Below are positions 22,408-32,214 of a stretch of 49,033 bases of DNA, piece after piece (position 1 is the first letter of the stretch; the number at the start of each line of letters is the position of its first letter). Below the pieces are notes generated by a model. The model was not told the DNA's origin, did no database searches, and saw nothing but the letters and a program-made list of their open reading frames with translations. A program made the position numbers and the translations under genes. Origin of the DNA: Catenaria anguillulae PL171 (Eukaryota > Blastocladiomycota > Blastocladiomycetes > Blastocladiales > Catenariaceae). Location: assembly GCA_002102555.1 (NCBI GenBank), contig MCFL01000183.1, forward strand, positions 1 through 49,033, in the 5' to 3' direction.

Positions 22408-23274
22408 CTCTTCTCCTCATGTTCGTTTAATATCCCGCAAGTTGTTTGCCAATGCTCCTTCCTTTCTCTCCATGTTCAGTATTCGTTCCTCCTTTCACGT
22501 GTTCTTCTCCGCCTCGATATCATTTTCTCAGGCCTTGAGCTACCGCGATTGTCGTCGTTGTCTGTCGTACCCGTCAAATAGTTGCCTTGGCCACATCCCC
22601 TACTCTTTTTGTTGTTCCATCGCACATCCCCAACGCATCCATCGTCATTTTGTCCTGACACCCTCATGTATTCCGCCCAAACTGCTCTGCTTATTCTCGT
22701 TTGTCTCCCCACCGCCACCGCTGGACGGCCGTTATACATCTTGGACGTTTTCATCAAGTCAAAGTCTGCCCTAGACCAGGCCCTAATGTACACAGTTGTC
22801 AGCTGAGAACTCCGCACACCGAGTTATGTGGTGCCACCCGATTTGATTGACATTGGTGACTGAAATGGCGGCGATTATGGTGCGGGTGCGAGTTTCCCAG
22901 CCGAGCAATCTGTTGTAGTTAGCAACAGATGGACGGGATACATGAATCCCTGCGCACATGGGTTTCAGAGCCAAATGATTCACAAGAGCACAAGTCCCTC
23001 ACTTGCCCGTCTATTGCTCCGGTTCTTCCCCTGGTTCGATGCTGGCGAGCAGATTATCGGCATGCGCTCTCCCAACGCTTGCATTTTCGCATGTTACATG
23101 CAGTTTGGTAAATAACATCTTCCCGTGAATGTATATCAAACTTCCAAACGAAATTCCATTTACATAAAGTCTGTGTGCGAAGGCAAGCAAAATCTCAGGA
23201 AGGAAGACATCATCTACCCGTGACTCACTCGTACGAGGCTTCTTAAAACAATCACCATAGAGACTCGCTTGCGT
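22408..23274. other. Intergenic between convergent SH3 receptor and 7TM gene B
   Basis: 0.87 kb, T/C-rich just after the receptor stop. I see no gene, RNA or repeat. Confidence 0.5.
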
Positions 23275-24712
23275 TTACCGAGCCGTCCGACTTGCCCCGA
23301 ATGCCGAGCTGGGCGACGACGTCATGGACGCGGTCCCGCTCGCGCTCGCCACTGGCAACAGCGGGCCCTCGGCCTTCCTACCGAGACACTTGTTGAGCCA
23401 CGCGGGCGGTTCCCACTTGCACCACATAATGAGGAATGGCGTGCGACGGGCCACGTAGCCAATATACATCATGAGGCAGTAGAGGCACGCAATCAAGGAG
23501 AACCCGGGAATGTTGGCGACAAATTGTAGGAAAAACACAATGACACCAATGACGCCCGTCACGCCCGTGACAATGAGCGCCATTGTGTACGTGCGGACCG
23601 TTTCGCGCATCGAGCGGAGCGACTTGTTGTTCCTGACTTCGTTTGCTGCGGCTGCCGAGGATCCGCCGGCAAGTGCGTTCCCCGTGGATTGGCTTCCAGG
23701 AGTGCTTCCAGTGCTGCTCCCTCCATCGGTCGCGGTCGCCTTGATTGGCTGTGGCCTGCTGGTGCCGTTGTCGCCTGTACCGCCGGCCGTCTTGCTGTTG
23801 CCGGCGCTCGACCCGCCCTGGGTTTTGGACATGATGCGGTTGGTCACGGACTCTTCGAGCCTTTGACGCAGCTTCATGAGCTTGCCCGCCGTCATCGCGT
23901 AAAGCAGCATATCAATCACGAGCCAGACCGGATAAAAGTAGTGTTGGAACTCGATAAGGTATTTGACACCTTGAGGGCAACGGCGATTGTGGGCCGTTAT
24001 CCAGCAAAAGCCCGTGTACACGGCAAGGAGGCCGCAGAAAGTGTAGTACAGGATGTCGCCACGGCCGACACCGGAACGCTTCTTGGTTTCCTTTGACGTG
24101 GACACACGCAGAATGAACAGGGCCTGGTAAGCCGTGGCGCACGTCATGATCCATTGGAAGATGGAGAGCACAACTACAAAGAATACATGGTTGGGTTATT
24201 TGGGGTCAGTCTGATTGCACCACATAGAATGCTCGAACAGCACACGAGCAGGCGGCACCACAGACCTTCAGCGCCGACCAAACCAAAGCAGTTGCACTCT
24301 TCACCGGGCGCATATCCCTCACCAAACACCGAGTTGACCTTGGAGAAGACAAAGCCAAAGAACCAGAACCATACCGAGATGGTTTGCAAGATGGAGACGA
24401 CCAAGTACGAACGCGCCAAACGCAAGTTGAGCGGATTGTTGATTTCAGGGGCCTTCCAGTAAATGTAGAGCTCAAAGAGCACCAGGAAATTGAAGAGCGG
24501 AAACGCTGTAGGCATTCATGTTGGAAAATGTGCATGGGACACTGGTGAGCTTAACAAGTCCTTCCAGTGCGTACATGCCACGCGTCAAACTTTGCCAAGC
24601 AGAGCACAAGATTGATGGCGGCTGCTGAAGCACGGTCCGGTACGGTGGGAATGTACGCAATGGATATGTCGGAGTGGATAAACGAACCTAGGATGGCGGT
24701 CAAGTAATTCAT
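23275..24712 (-). CDS. GPCR-like 7TM protein, paralogue B
   Basis: Paralogue of the 7TM gene at 15083-16939. Exons on the minus strand are 24688..24712, 24266..24505 and 23275..24173 (387 aa). The first exon is only 25 nt and codes 'MNYLTAIL' plus one base. It was found because paralogue A encodes the same start in one continuous exon. Across the first 88 residues, 77 are identical between A and B by direct count. TM organisation is the same, with 'GEECNCFG' after TM2, 'HNRRCPQG' before TM5 and 'TRT...TGVTGVIGVIVFFLQ' at TM6. The Ser/Gly/Thr-rich loop 5-6 is shorter (about 95 residues) and unrelated in sequence. TM7 'LIACLYCLMMYIGYVARRTP' and 'MWCKWEPPAW' are shared with A. Family and ligand are unknown; a receptor role is inferred from topology only. 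Confidence 0.78.
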
Positions 24713-25400
24713 TTTATGCACGAGTTCAGTTGAAGCGGCAGTGGGAACGGTCGAAGAGGAGCGCAGCAAGGTATTATTTACAAAGCAGCAGGAACCTGGT
24801 CACGGCAGAGACGAGAAAGGTGCTGCGAGTCTCTTTATTGCAACAGCCGGGGAGAATGGATGAGGAGGAATGACGATGAGTCCCGTTGTTTCGGACCAGC
24901 ATGGCTATACAGGTAGGGCTGAGGGGCCCGAACGAGGTCCATGTCCAAGACTCTTTCTGGGCAGCAACAAACAGGAAATCAACAGAATCGTAGTGACCAA
25001 CAAGACTGCTGGCGATTGCCATCGGGCGTGAGCAACTGGATGACGCGTCAAGGTGTGTCAAGCTGCACTTGCGCTGGTGTTTATCGTCACTCCGCAACAT
25101 ATTTTGCCAATTCAAGTCACGCACAATGGCAGAGGTACTAATTCCTAGTAGTATGTACCCCCCCCCCTGCCAACAAGGGCAGGTATGGCATTTGCCCAGC
25201 GCACGAGGTGACGCGTTCAGCAAGGTCTCTCAAGTGCCAGTGCCATTTGTGCAGGGGTGACAGGCTCACTCACACAGTTTCCCTCAGATTGAATGCGAGG
25301 TGTTTCAATAAACGACGATGAAGGCACAATCTACACTAGACTTACGGTACAGACAAGCAGGCAAAGCAAGCCAACGATTAACAGAGAAAACAAAATACAC
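24713..25400. other. Intergenic between 7TM gene B and eIF5B
   Basis: 0.69 kb holding the 7TM-B promoter and the eIF5B 3' end (both genes on the minus strand). It contains a 10-C tract at 25158-25167. No gene is supported. Confidence 0.5.
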
Positions 25401-28400
25401 TTACTGAATGTTCAACCGCTTCTTCAACTTGATGACCAATGCCCAATCCTCCTTGCTCATCTCCTCCCTGAAATTCTCCTTGAGCACATCAATCGACTCG
25501 CGGGTAATGTGCGACATGAGCTCCTCCTTCTCCAAAAAGTGCCGTCCGACAAGCTTGGGCGTGTCATAGTTGGGGCACTCGATCTTGACGGCCACACCGC
25601 CTCCGTACTGGCCTTTCTTGGCAATATCCACGGGCTTGCGGTTGACCTCAATACCCGTCACCTTGCCCAACTTGACCAACGGACCAGGACCCTCGACACC
25701 GGCCACGGGCGGGCCATACACGCAAATGGGCGTGCCCAATCGCAACGCGCCCTCCTTGACATCGCATCCAACAATGATGGGATCGCGCTTGTTGAAGACA
25801 CAGCCGGGGATGATGGACAAGATGCAAGGGAACACGGCGACGGGCGCGGCATCCTTGCGCTTTTGCTCCAGCAATGACTCGTGGTAGGCCGTAAACTTGT
25901 CAAACAAGTGGTAAATGATGTCGGCCGTGAACACGGTCACGCCCACATCCTCAGCCATTTCCTGCGCCTCCTTTTCGACCTTGACGTCAAAGCAAAGCAT
26001 CACGGCAAACTCCTTTGCGCGATCCAACATGACGGATGCCTTGACCACGTCCTTCTTGTGCACAGGGCCAATGTTGATACCGGACACGGGAATCTTCATG
26101 TCGCGCAAGAACGAGAGCAACGCCTCGAGCGAGCCCAAGGTGGACGCTTGCACCCACACGCCCTTGCCCGACTTGTCAATGTTGGCCTCAAGGTTGGCCA
26201 GATCCTGCATGACTTCTTCCTTGAGCAACTCTTCGTCGTCGTCCTCGGTCACCACAAGCAAGCGCGAGCCCGCCACGGCCTTTTCGAGTCCGTTGGCAGA
26301 GATCTTGACACCCATGGCGGCCTTGATAAACTTGTGGTGCACATACTGCGACTTGACGCGCAACTCGCGCAAGGGCTGTGGCGTGAGCAATGCACGCACG
26401 TTGGTCACAATAGGCCCTTCAAGACCGCACACGACAATCCGGTCGTTTTCGCGGAGCACGCCGTTGGACAAGATCACGTCAATGGTGGTGCCGAGACCTT
26501 CAACGACCTTGACTTCAAGCACGGTGGCTTCGAGCTCGCCAACGTACATGAGCTTTTCCGACATGCGCGTTTGCGTCAAGTGGCACAAGAGGTACAGCAA
26601 GTCGGGGATACCCTCGCCCGTGATGGCCGACGTGGGTACGAGCGAAACGTACTTGGCCATGTTGCGGTTCTTGTAGTACACCTCCGAGTTGAGTCCTTGC
26701 TCGGCAAATGCCAGCTTTGTGCGCTCGAGGCGGTCCAAGTACTCCTTTTGCACCGACTTGGACTGCTTTGCCAAACTGGCTTCGAAGCCGCCGTTGGGCG
26801 TGGCGTCCCATCCGTAAATGCGATCAATCTTGTTGAGCGCCACAATGAAGGGCGTCTTGCGCTGGCGCAGCAAGTTGAGCGACTCGAGCGTCTGCGGCTC
26901 AAGACCGTGCATGATATCCACGACGAGAATGGCAATGTTGCACAAGGACGATCCACGCGACCGCAAGTTGGTGAACGACTCGTGACCGGGCGTGTCAATG
27001 ACAAGCAAGCCGGGCACCTTGATTTCCAAATCCTGCTTCTTCAAGACCTCGGTCTTCTTGATGATGGCGTCTTGCGGGAAGTAGGTGGCACCAATTTGTT
27101 GCGTGATACCGCCGGCCTCGCCTTCTTGCACATTGGTTTGGCGAATCTTGTCGAGCAGCTTGGTCTTGCCCGTGTCGACATGGCCCAAGATACAGCAAAT
27201 GGGCGACCGCAAGTCGTCCTTTTTGCGGGCAGCCAGGGCGGCTTGCATGCGGGCTTCGCGCTTGGCAATGGCTTCGCGCTTGCGTGCTTCTTCGGCTTCA
27301 CGGCGCTTGCGCTCTTGCTCGGTTTCCTCGTCCTCGGAATCTGAATCATCGTCCGACTCCGAGTCGTCCCAGTCGGATCCAGAGCCAGACTCAGAGTCGT
27401 CCTCGTCCGTGGACTAGACATGATGACATTAAGTGTGAGTACGTGGGGGTTTGAGACTTGGAGAAATTGCATGAAGAAAACAAGATCGTACCTCGGCCGC
27501 CGCGTGCGACTTGCCCTTGGCCGCAGGAGCAGCTGGTGCCTTGCCCTTTGCAGCAGCCGCCGCCGCCTTGGGCTTCTTGTTCTCTGGCTCGTCCTCTTGT
27601 TCGTCCTCGTCACACGACGACGCATCCCAGGCATCCTTGACGTCCTCGTCCTCGGCCGGTGCTTGTTCTTCTTCCTCGTCAGACGAGGCATCCCAAGCAT
27701 CCTTGACATCGTCGTCGTCGTCATCATTGTCCGACTCTGGTGCAGCGGCCGACTTAGCGGCGGGCTTTGCCTTGGCGGCGGCAGCAGCGGCTGCATCGGC
27801 CTCTGCCTGGACCTTGGCTGCTTCGAGGGCCTTGGCGGCGGCCTCCTCCTTTTCGCGCTGGCGCTGCAACTTGTAATCACCGACGCTCTTGGATCCAGCC
27901 GCTGCCGGCGTCTCCTCGCTACCAACAGCAGCAGCAGGCACGGGCTTCTTCTTCTTCTTGTTTTCGTAAACAATCTTCTTCTTCTTTGGCGCGTCTTGGG
28001 CGGCACCGGCCTCGCCCGCTTGCTTTTCTTGCAACGCCGGAACAACGACGCCGGCCTCAATCAACTGCTGCAGCTTGAGTGCTGCGCGCTGCTGAGCCTC
28101 CTTTTGTGCCTTTGTCAACAACTTGCCCTCCTTGCGCAACTGCTCGCGCTTGAGGCGCTCCTTTTCCTTCTTGACGCGCTTGGCCTCCTCCTTTGCCTTT
28201 TCTTCCTCTTCTTTCCGGCGTGCCTCTTCCTCTTCGCGCTTGCGCTCTTCCTCGGCCAGCCTGGCAGCCTCTTCCTCGGCGGCACGTTGCGCAGCAAGCA
28301 TCTTTTGCAAGGCGGCAATGGGAGCGCCGGGCTTTGCCTTTTTCTTGCCACCAGAGCCGGCAGCCGCCGCCGCTGCGGCGGCCTTGTCCTTCTTTGCCGC

Positions 28401-29207
28401 CTCCTTTGCCTCCTCTGCTTCAAGCGCGCGCTTGGCCTCATCGAGCTTTGCCTTTTCTTGTTCCTTTTGGCGCTGCTTGCGAAGCTTTTCCTTTTCCTTT
28501 TTGGAAAGCGGGCGCTTGTCGATATCGTCGTCGTTTGCATCTGCTACGGCAGCAGTAGCAGCAGCAGGTTCGGGCTTGGCAGCCTTTTTGGCACCCCCAG
28601 CGCCCTTTTTGGGCTTGGGTTGGTCTTCGGGCCATTCGTCGGCGAGTGCGGCGAGCGGATCGACGTCGGCTTGAGCGGGATCGGGGGTTGGCGTAGGAGT
28701 GGGATCGCTGGCGGGAGCAGGCGTAGGGGCAGGAGTAGGCTTGTTCTTGGCACCGCCCTTTTTACCCTTCTTGTTGGTCTTGCGGTCATCCTCTGGCCAC
28801 TCGTCTTCGGGATTGACTGATGCGGGGGCATCCAGTTGATCGACATTGTTGGCGGCTGAGGGTTCTGGCAAAGCAGACGACGAGGACACGGGTGGAGGGG
28901 AGGCAGCAGCGGAAGCGTTAGAGGTTGGCTTGTTCTTGGCGTTTGCGCCCTTTTTCCCCTTTTTGTTTGCCTTGCGGTCATCCTCGGGCCATTCGTCTTC
29001 GGGGTTGACCGAGGTCATGGCGATGGTGGTGGCGGGTTCGGGTTCGGGTACGGGAGCAGCGGCAGCGGCGGCGGCCGGATCAGATGAGGGTGAGGTGCTG
29101 TTGTGGGCAGTGGCAGGGACATCGGTAGCAGGGGCAGCAACGTCTGCGCCCTCGACATCGTAGTCATCCCAGGACTGGTTCTTCTTACCCTTCTTGCCCT
29201 TTGCCAT
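25401..29207 (-). CDS. eIF5B: Translation initiation factor eIF5B
   Basis: GTPase that joins the 60S subunit to the 48S complex after start-codon selection (IF2/eIF5B family, cytosolic). Exons on the minus strand are 27492..29207 and 25401..27413, joined in phase 0 across a 78-nt GTACGA...AG intron (1242 aa). The N-terminal half is disordered and K/E/A-rich, with two near-identical units of '[20 protein letters not shown]' and a partial third, then a long charged coiled coil. The GTPase domain has G1 'GHVDTGKT' (about residue 648), switch I '[12 protein letters not shown]', G3 'DTPGHE', G4 'NKID' and G5 'SAITGEG', all intact. Domains II-IV follow, ending in the family-typical '[16 protein letters not shown]'. 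It is divergent from COG5 with 428 bp between the start codons. Confidence 0.96.
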
Positions 29208-29275
29208 GTTTGGATGTCGTAAGTCGGTTGTTGATAAAGTTGGATCGGATCAGACGAGAAATGCGCTGCGCAAGA

Positions 29276-29299
29276 GCAAGTGCAAGTGCAAGTGCAAGT
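29276..29299. repeat. (GCAAGT)4 tandem repeat
   Basis: Four perfect hexamers about 70-90 bp upstream of the eIF5B start, probably in its leader. Confidence 0.9.
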
Positions 29300-29481
29300 G
29301 CATTGAGTGTGATGTGTGGGCAATGGACAACAATCAATCCCGTCTCATAGACATCATCGGCTGTACCATACATACGCGTGTGCCAGTGCCGGCCCCGTGG
29401 TTGCTGTGGAATTTACTGGCGTGGCGTGGGGCAAATATAAGTCCAAGCAAAGTCTGGCCAAGTCAACAGCCTGCTGCAAAG

Positions 29482-29487
29482 CACGTG
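29482..29487. promoter_or_regulatory. E-box CACGTG in the eIF5B/COG5 intergenic region
   Basis: A single CACGTG between the divergent genes. It is a plausible bHLH target, but one site in 428 bp is weak evidence. Confidence 0.25.
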
Positions 29488-29635
29488 ACTGGTTGCTGCC
29501 AACACCACGAACACGACACGCGTGCACGACTTGACTGTTCGCCACACGTCACTACACGACCTGCACATATCGTAATCCGACTCGGAATCACATGTAATGA
29601 TTGACATGGGAAAAAACGTACTAGTATATGCAACC

Positions 29636-32071
29636 ATGGATTCATTCCCATTCCCATTACCACCAACTGCAACTGCAACTGCACCATCAACGGTACCATC
29701 AACGGCAGCTGGCCCTGAGCAGCATGATCCGCCGCCGGCCATTTCTAAGGGGGGTGATCACGATGACCTGCTGGCACCCTTTGCGCATCCCGACTTTGAC
29801 CCCGTTGCCTACGCCGCCAACGTCTTCAACAACAACTCCCAAAACCAAAACACCGACACGGAGGATCGCCTCGCCTTTGCCGCACACGACCTGTCCCGCC
29901 AGATTGACGCTCTCGTCGCCACCAATCACGCCACACTTGCCGCCACCGTCAACCACTTTGACCAACAGTCCCGCCACGTCTCCTCGCTCCTCCAACCACG
30001 CCTCGACTCGCTCGCCTCGCTCACCATCCAATGGCGCTCGTCCATTGCTCTCCCTGCACACGCCCTCAAATCCTCCCTGGCGCTCGCACGCTCCTCGCGC
30101 GACGTGCACGCCCTCGCCCTCCTGCTCTCGCACCTGACCAACCTCGCTGCCCAGTCCCTGCCCGAACTCCCGACCCACATTGCCGACCCGGAATGCGTTT
30201 CCGACGATTCCATCCCTCTGCTCGCCGCTACACTCTCAGACCTCGCTGCTTCCCTTTCTCTCGTGGACCTCTCGGGCATGGACTTGGTCGACAATGTCCT
30301 CGCACCACACATTGCCGGGTGTCGCGCTGCCCTTTTGGCCCGGTGCAATGCCATGGTCCACCCAAAAGATCACGCGCGCACGCAACTTGCCCTCCAAGGG
30401 TTGGCCACACTGGGCGTCTTGACTGAATGGCACGCCTTGCGCAGAGCCAAAGTCATTGGCAAGTTGGACAATGCCATCAAGGATTGGGTCGATACTGTGT
30501 GCAATGCCGAAAACCAAAACCAAAACCAAAAGACGAGAGGAAACAAGCCGCAGGCTACTGTGCTTGGTGGTGCATTCTTGGCCCAGTTTGAGTCAAAGGT
30601 CGTGGATTTTCTGGTGGCCGAGGCACAATTTCTTCACGTGCTGCTCACCACGCACCCAATCGCGGATGCAACTGCTTGGTCCGATTTCTGGTCAGCTGTG
30701 GCCTCTTCGCTGGATCGACACTTGGCATCAGCGCCGCCTGCGCAAGCATCGCCATCCATTACACTAGCCTACCCAACAATCTGTGCATCCCTCGGTGCTC
30801 TCACGTCGCGCACACCGGCCACCATCCCACTGGACCTGCCGCAAGCGAGCCTTGCGCCGCTCCAAGCACACTACCTCGCTCGCGTCCAGTCACTTGTCCA
30901 ATCATCACTCACAACCCTGTTCCGCACATCCACCTCCTCGGCATCCTCCTCCTCGTCGCTTCCGCCCGTCCCACCCTGCGACGCCATCCACACCCTTATC
31001 CAGTCATGGACTCTGCACTTGCCCAGTGCGCCGCACATTGTGGCCGCAGGCATTGACCAGCTTGCCTCGTCCCTGCTCTCGCTGTGCTCTGAATCCATGC
31101 TTCTCGTCGAACTGTTTCACGACCACGTGTCGCCAACGCCCGCACAGGCTCAAGTCGCACACGTTGCCCGCGCATTGCTTTGCGTGCACGCTGCAACCAT
31201 GCAACTCGACAACGATACATTGTGTGCGGCAAGCGAGCGCGTGCTTTCAGATGCCGCGCAGCTCGTTGACATTTTACTGCAAGCCGTGATTGCAAGCATT
31301 CACGCCGCCATGCTTCACCCCACGGCCTCCTCAACCAACACGGCCACATGGACGAGCACGCTGGACGGCAAGCTCGCCATTGCACGCGCCTTGCTGGGCC
31401 TGGTCACCCCGTCATCGTCATACACGTCCACACACGCCATCATTCACGACTTTGTCGCGCACGCCCGCCTCGTCCTTGTGGGCACACTTTTGCAACACGT
31501 GCCCGTGGCCATTGCCCTTGTCACTCCGGCGGCCAATGTCCAGGATCATTCGGGCCGGTTGCGTCTCGTGGACGCACTGGCGGCCGCCGAAAACGCACTT
31601 GCACGTGTGCTCGAGGCCGAGGCAAACGACGTGGACGTGCATGCCATTGCCACGTTTCGGCATTTCCAGGCGCTGCGTATGAGCGTTCTTCTTGCCGTTA
31701 CGGACCGCACGGGCGAGGGCGAGGGTGAGGGCGAGCGGGCGGCCGGGTGGGCGAGGGCGGCGAGTGCAAGTCCCGTGGTTGTTGGCACGTGGCGCGTTAT
31801 GTTGGGAGGCGCCCAGGCGGCCGAGGTGGCTCGATGGATGCGGGTTAACAAGGCAACAGCGAGTAAACGTGACGTGAGCCAGTGGGTGCTTGCGTGGGTC
31901 GAGCGGTGGGATGCGGCGGTGGCGGACCAGGACAAGCGCCAGGTGTGGAGCGAGTGGACACATGTCATGGATCGTGTTTTGGGACAAGGTGGTTGGGTGC
32001 GACTCGTGGGCGAGTTTGGACAGAGTGTGAACGCTGATGATGATGTTCAAGTCAAGGTGGAGGATGAGTAG
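29636..32071 (+). CDS. COG5: Conserved oligomeric Golgi complex subunit 5
   Basis: Subunit of the COG vesicle-tethering complex, lobe B, acting in retrograde intra-Golgi traffic. It is one exon of 811 aa from the ATG at 29636, chosen for its context (aaccATGG). ATGs at 29597 and 29606 would add 13 or 10 residues. The N-terminus is low complexity, then comes 'PDFDPVAYAANVF', as in COG5 ('DFD...Y'). A helical part around 'DLSRQIDALVATNHATL' resembles the COG5 block with L.RQL and a VV..HEDLL-like segment. The block 'VDLSGMDLVDNVLAPHI' near residue 208 matches the conserved 'DLSGI.VIE..L' of COG5. The C-terminal 'HSGRLRLVDALAAAENAL' corresponds to the family's 'GG.MRLA.D.AQ.E.A'. COG7 was considered and fits less well. 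Confidence 0.78.
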   Translation: MDSFPFPLPPTATATAPSTVPSTAAGPEQHDPPPAISKGGDHDDLLAPFAHPDFDPVAYAANVFNNNSQNQNTDTEDRLAFAAHDLSRQIDALVATNHATLAATVNHFDQQSRHVSSLLQPRLDSLASLTIQWRSSIALPAHALKSSLALARSSRDVHALALLLSHLTNLAAQSLPELPTHIADPECVSDDSIPLLAATLSDLAASLSLVDLSGMDLVDNVLAPHIAGCRAALLARCNAMVHPKDHARTQLALQGLATLGVLTEWHALRRAKVIGKLDNAIKDWVDTVCNAENQNQNQKTRGNKPQATVLGGAFLAQFESKVVDFLVAEAQFLHVLLTTHPIADATAWSDFWSAVASSLDRHLASAPPAQASPSITLAYPTICASLGALTSRTPATIPLDLPQASLAPLQAHYLARVQSLVQSSLTTLFRTSTSSASSSSSLPPVPPCDAIHTLIQSWTLHLPSAPHIVAAGIDQLASSLLSLCSESMLLVELFHDHVSPTPAQAQVAHVARALLCVHAATMQLDNDTLCAASERVLSDAAQLVDILLQAVIASIHAAMLHPTASSTNTATWTSTLDGKLAIARALLGLVTPSSSYTSTHAIIHDFVAHARLVLVGTLLQHVPVAIALVTPAANVQDHSGRLRLVDALAAAENALARVLEAEANDVDVHAIATFRHFQALRMSVLLAVTDRTGEGEGEGERAAGWARAASASPVVVGTWRVMLGGAQAAEVARWMRVNKATASKRDVSQWVLAWVERWDAAVADQDKRQVWSEWTHVMDRVLGQGGWVRLVGEFGQSVNADDDVQVKVEDE

Positions 32072-32214
32072 ATAAACTTGGTCGATTTTGTCACATATTT
32101 ACGTATAGCACTGATTGTGGATTGCATGGTAAATGATTCACAAACGGATATGCCAGTAAGAATGAAAAGAATCACGGCAATCACGATCCAATTGCCTACC
32201 GACATATCGGCTGC
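32072..32214. other. Short convergent 3' region (COG5 / mpaB-like)
   Basis: 143 bp between two stop codons on opposite strands. The 3' UTRs must be very short or overlap. Confidence 0.6.

Larger units (their letters stand above)
29208..29635. promoter_or_regulatory. Bidirectional eIF5B/COG5 promoter region
   Basis: The 428 bp between divergent start codons must hold both promoters. It contains four GCAAGT hexamers (29276-29299) on the eIF5B side and a CACGTG E-box (29482-29487). In-frame ATGs for COG5 also occur at 29597 and 29606. Confidence 0.5.

Noticed and set aside
25881-27344. Long plus-strand open frame opposite eIF5B (about 487 codons), and another at 27420-28820
   Set aside because: Antisense to a clearly conserved GTPase and its low-complexity N-terminus. 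The composition reflects the sense codon bias and no domain is visible.
29636-32071. COG7 as the identity of this gene
   Set aside because: The 'DLSGMDLVDNVL' block and the C-terminal RLRL...AENAL block fit COG5 better than COG7.
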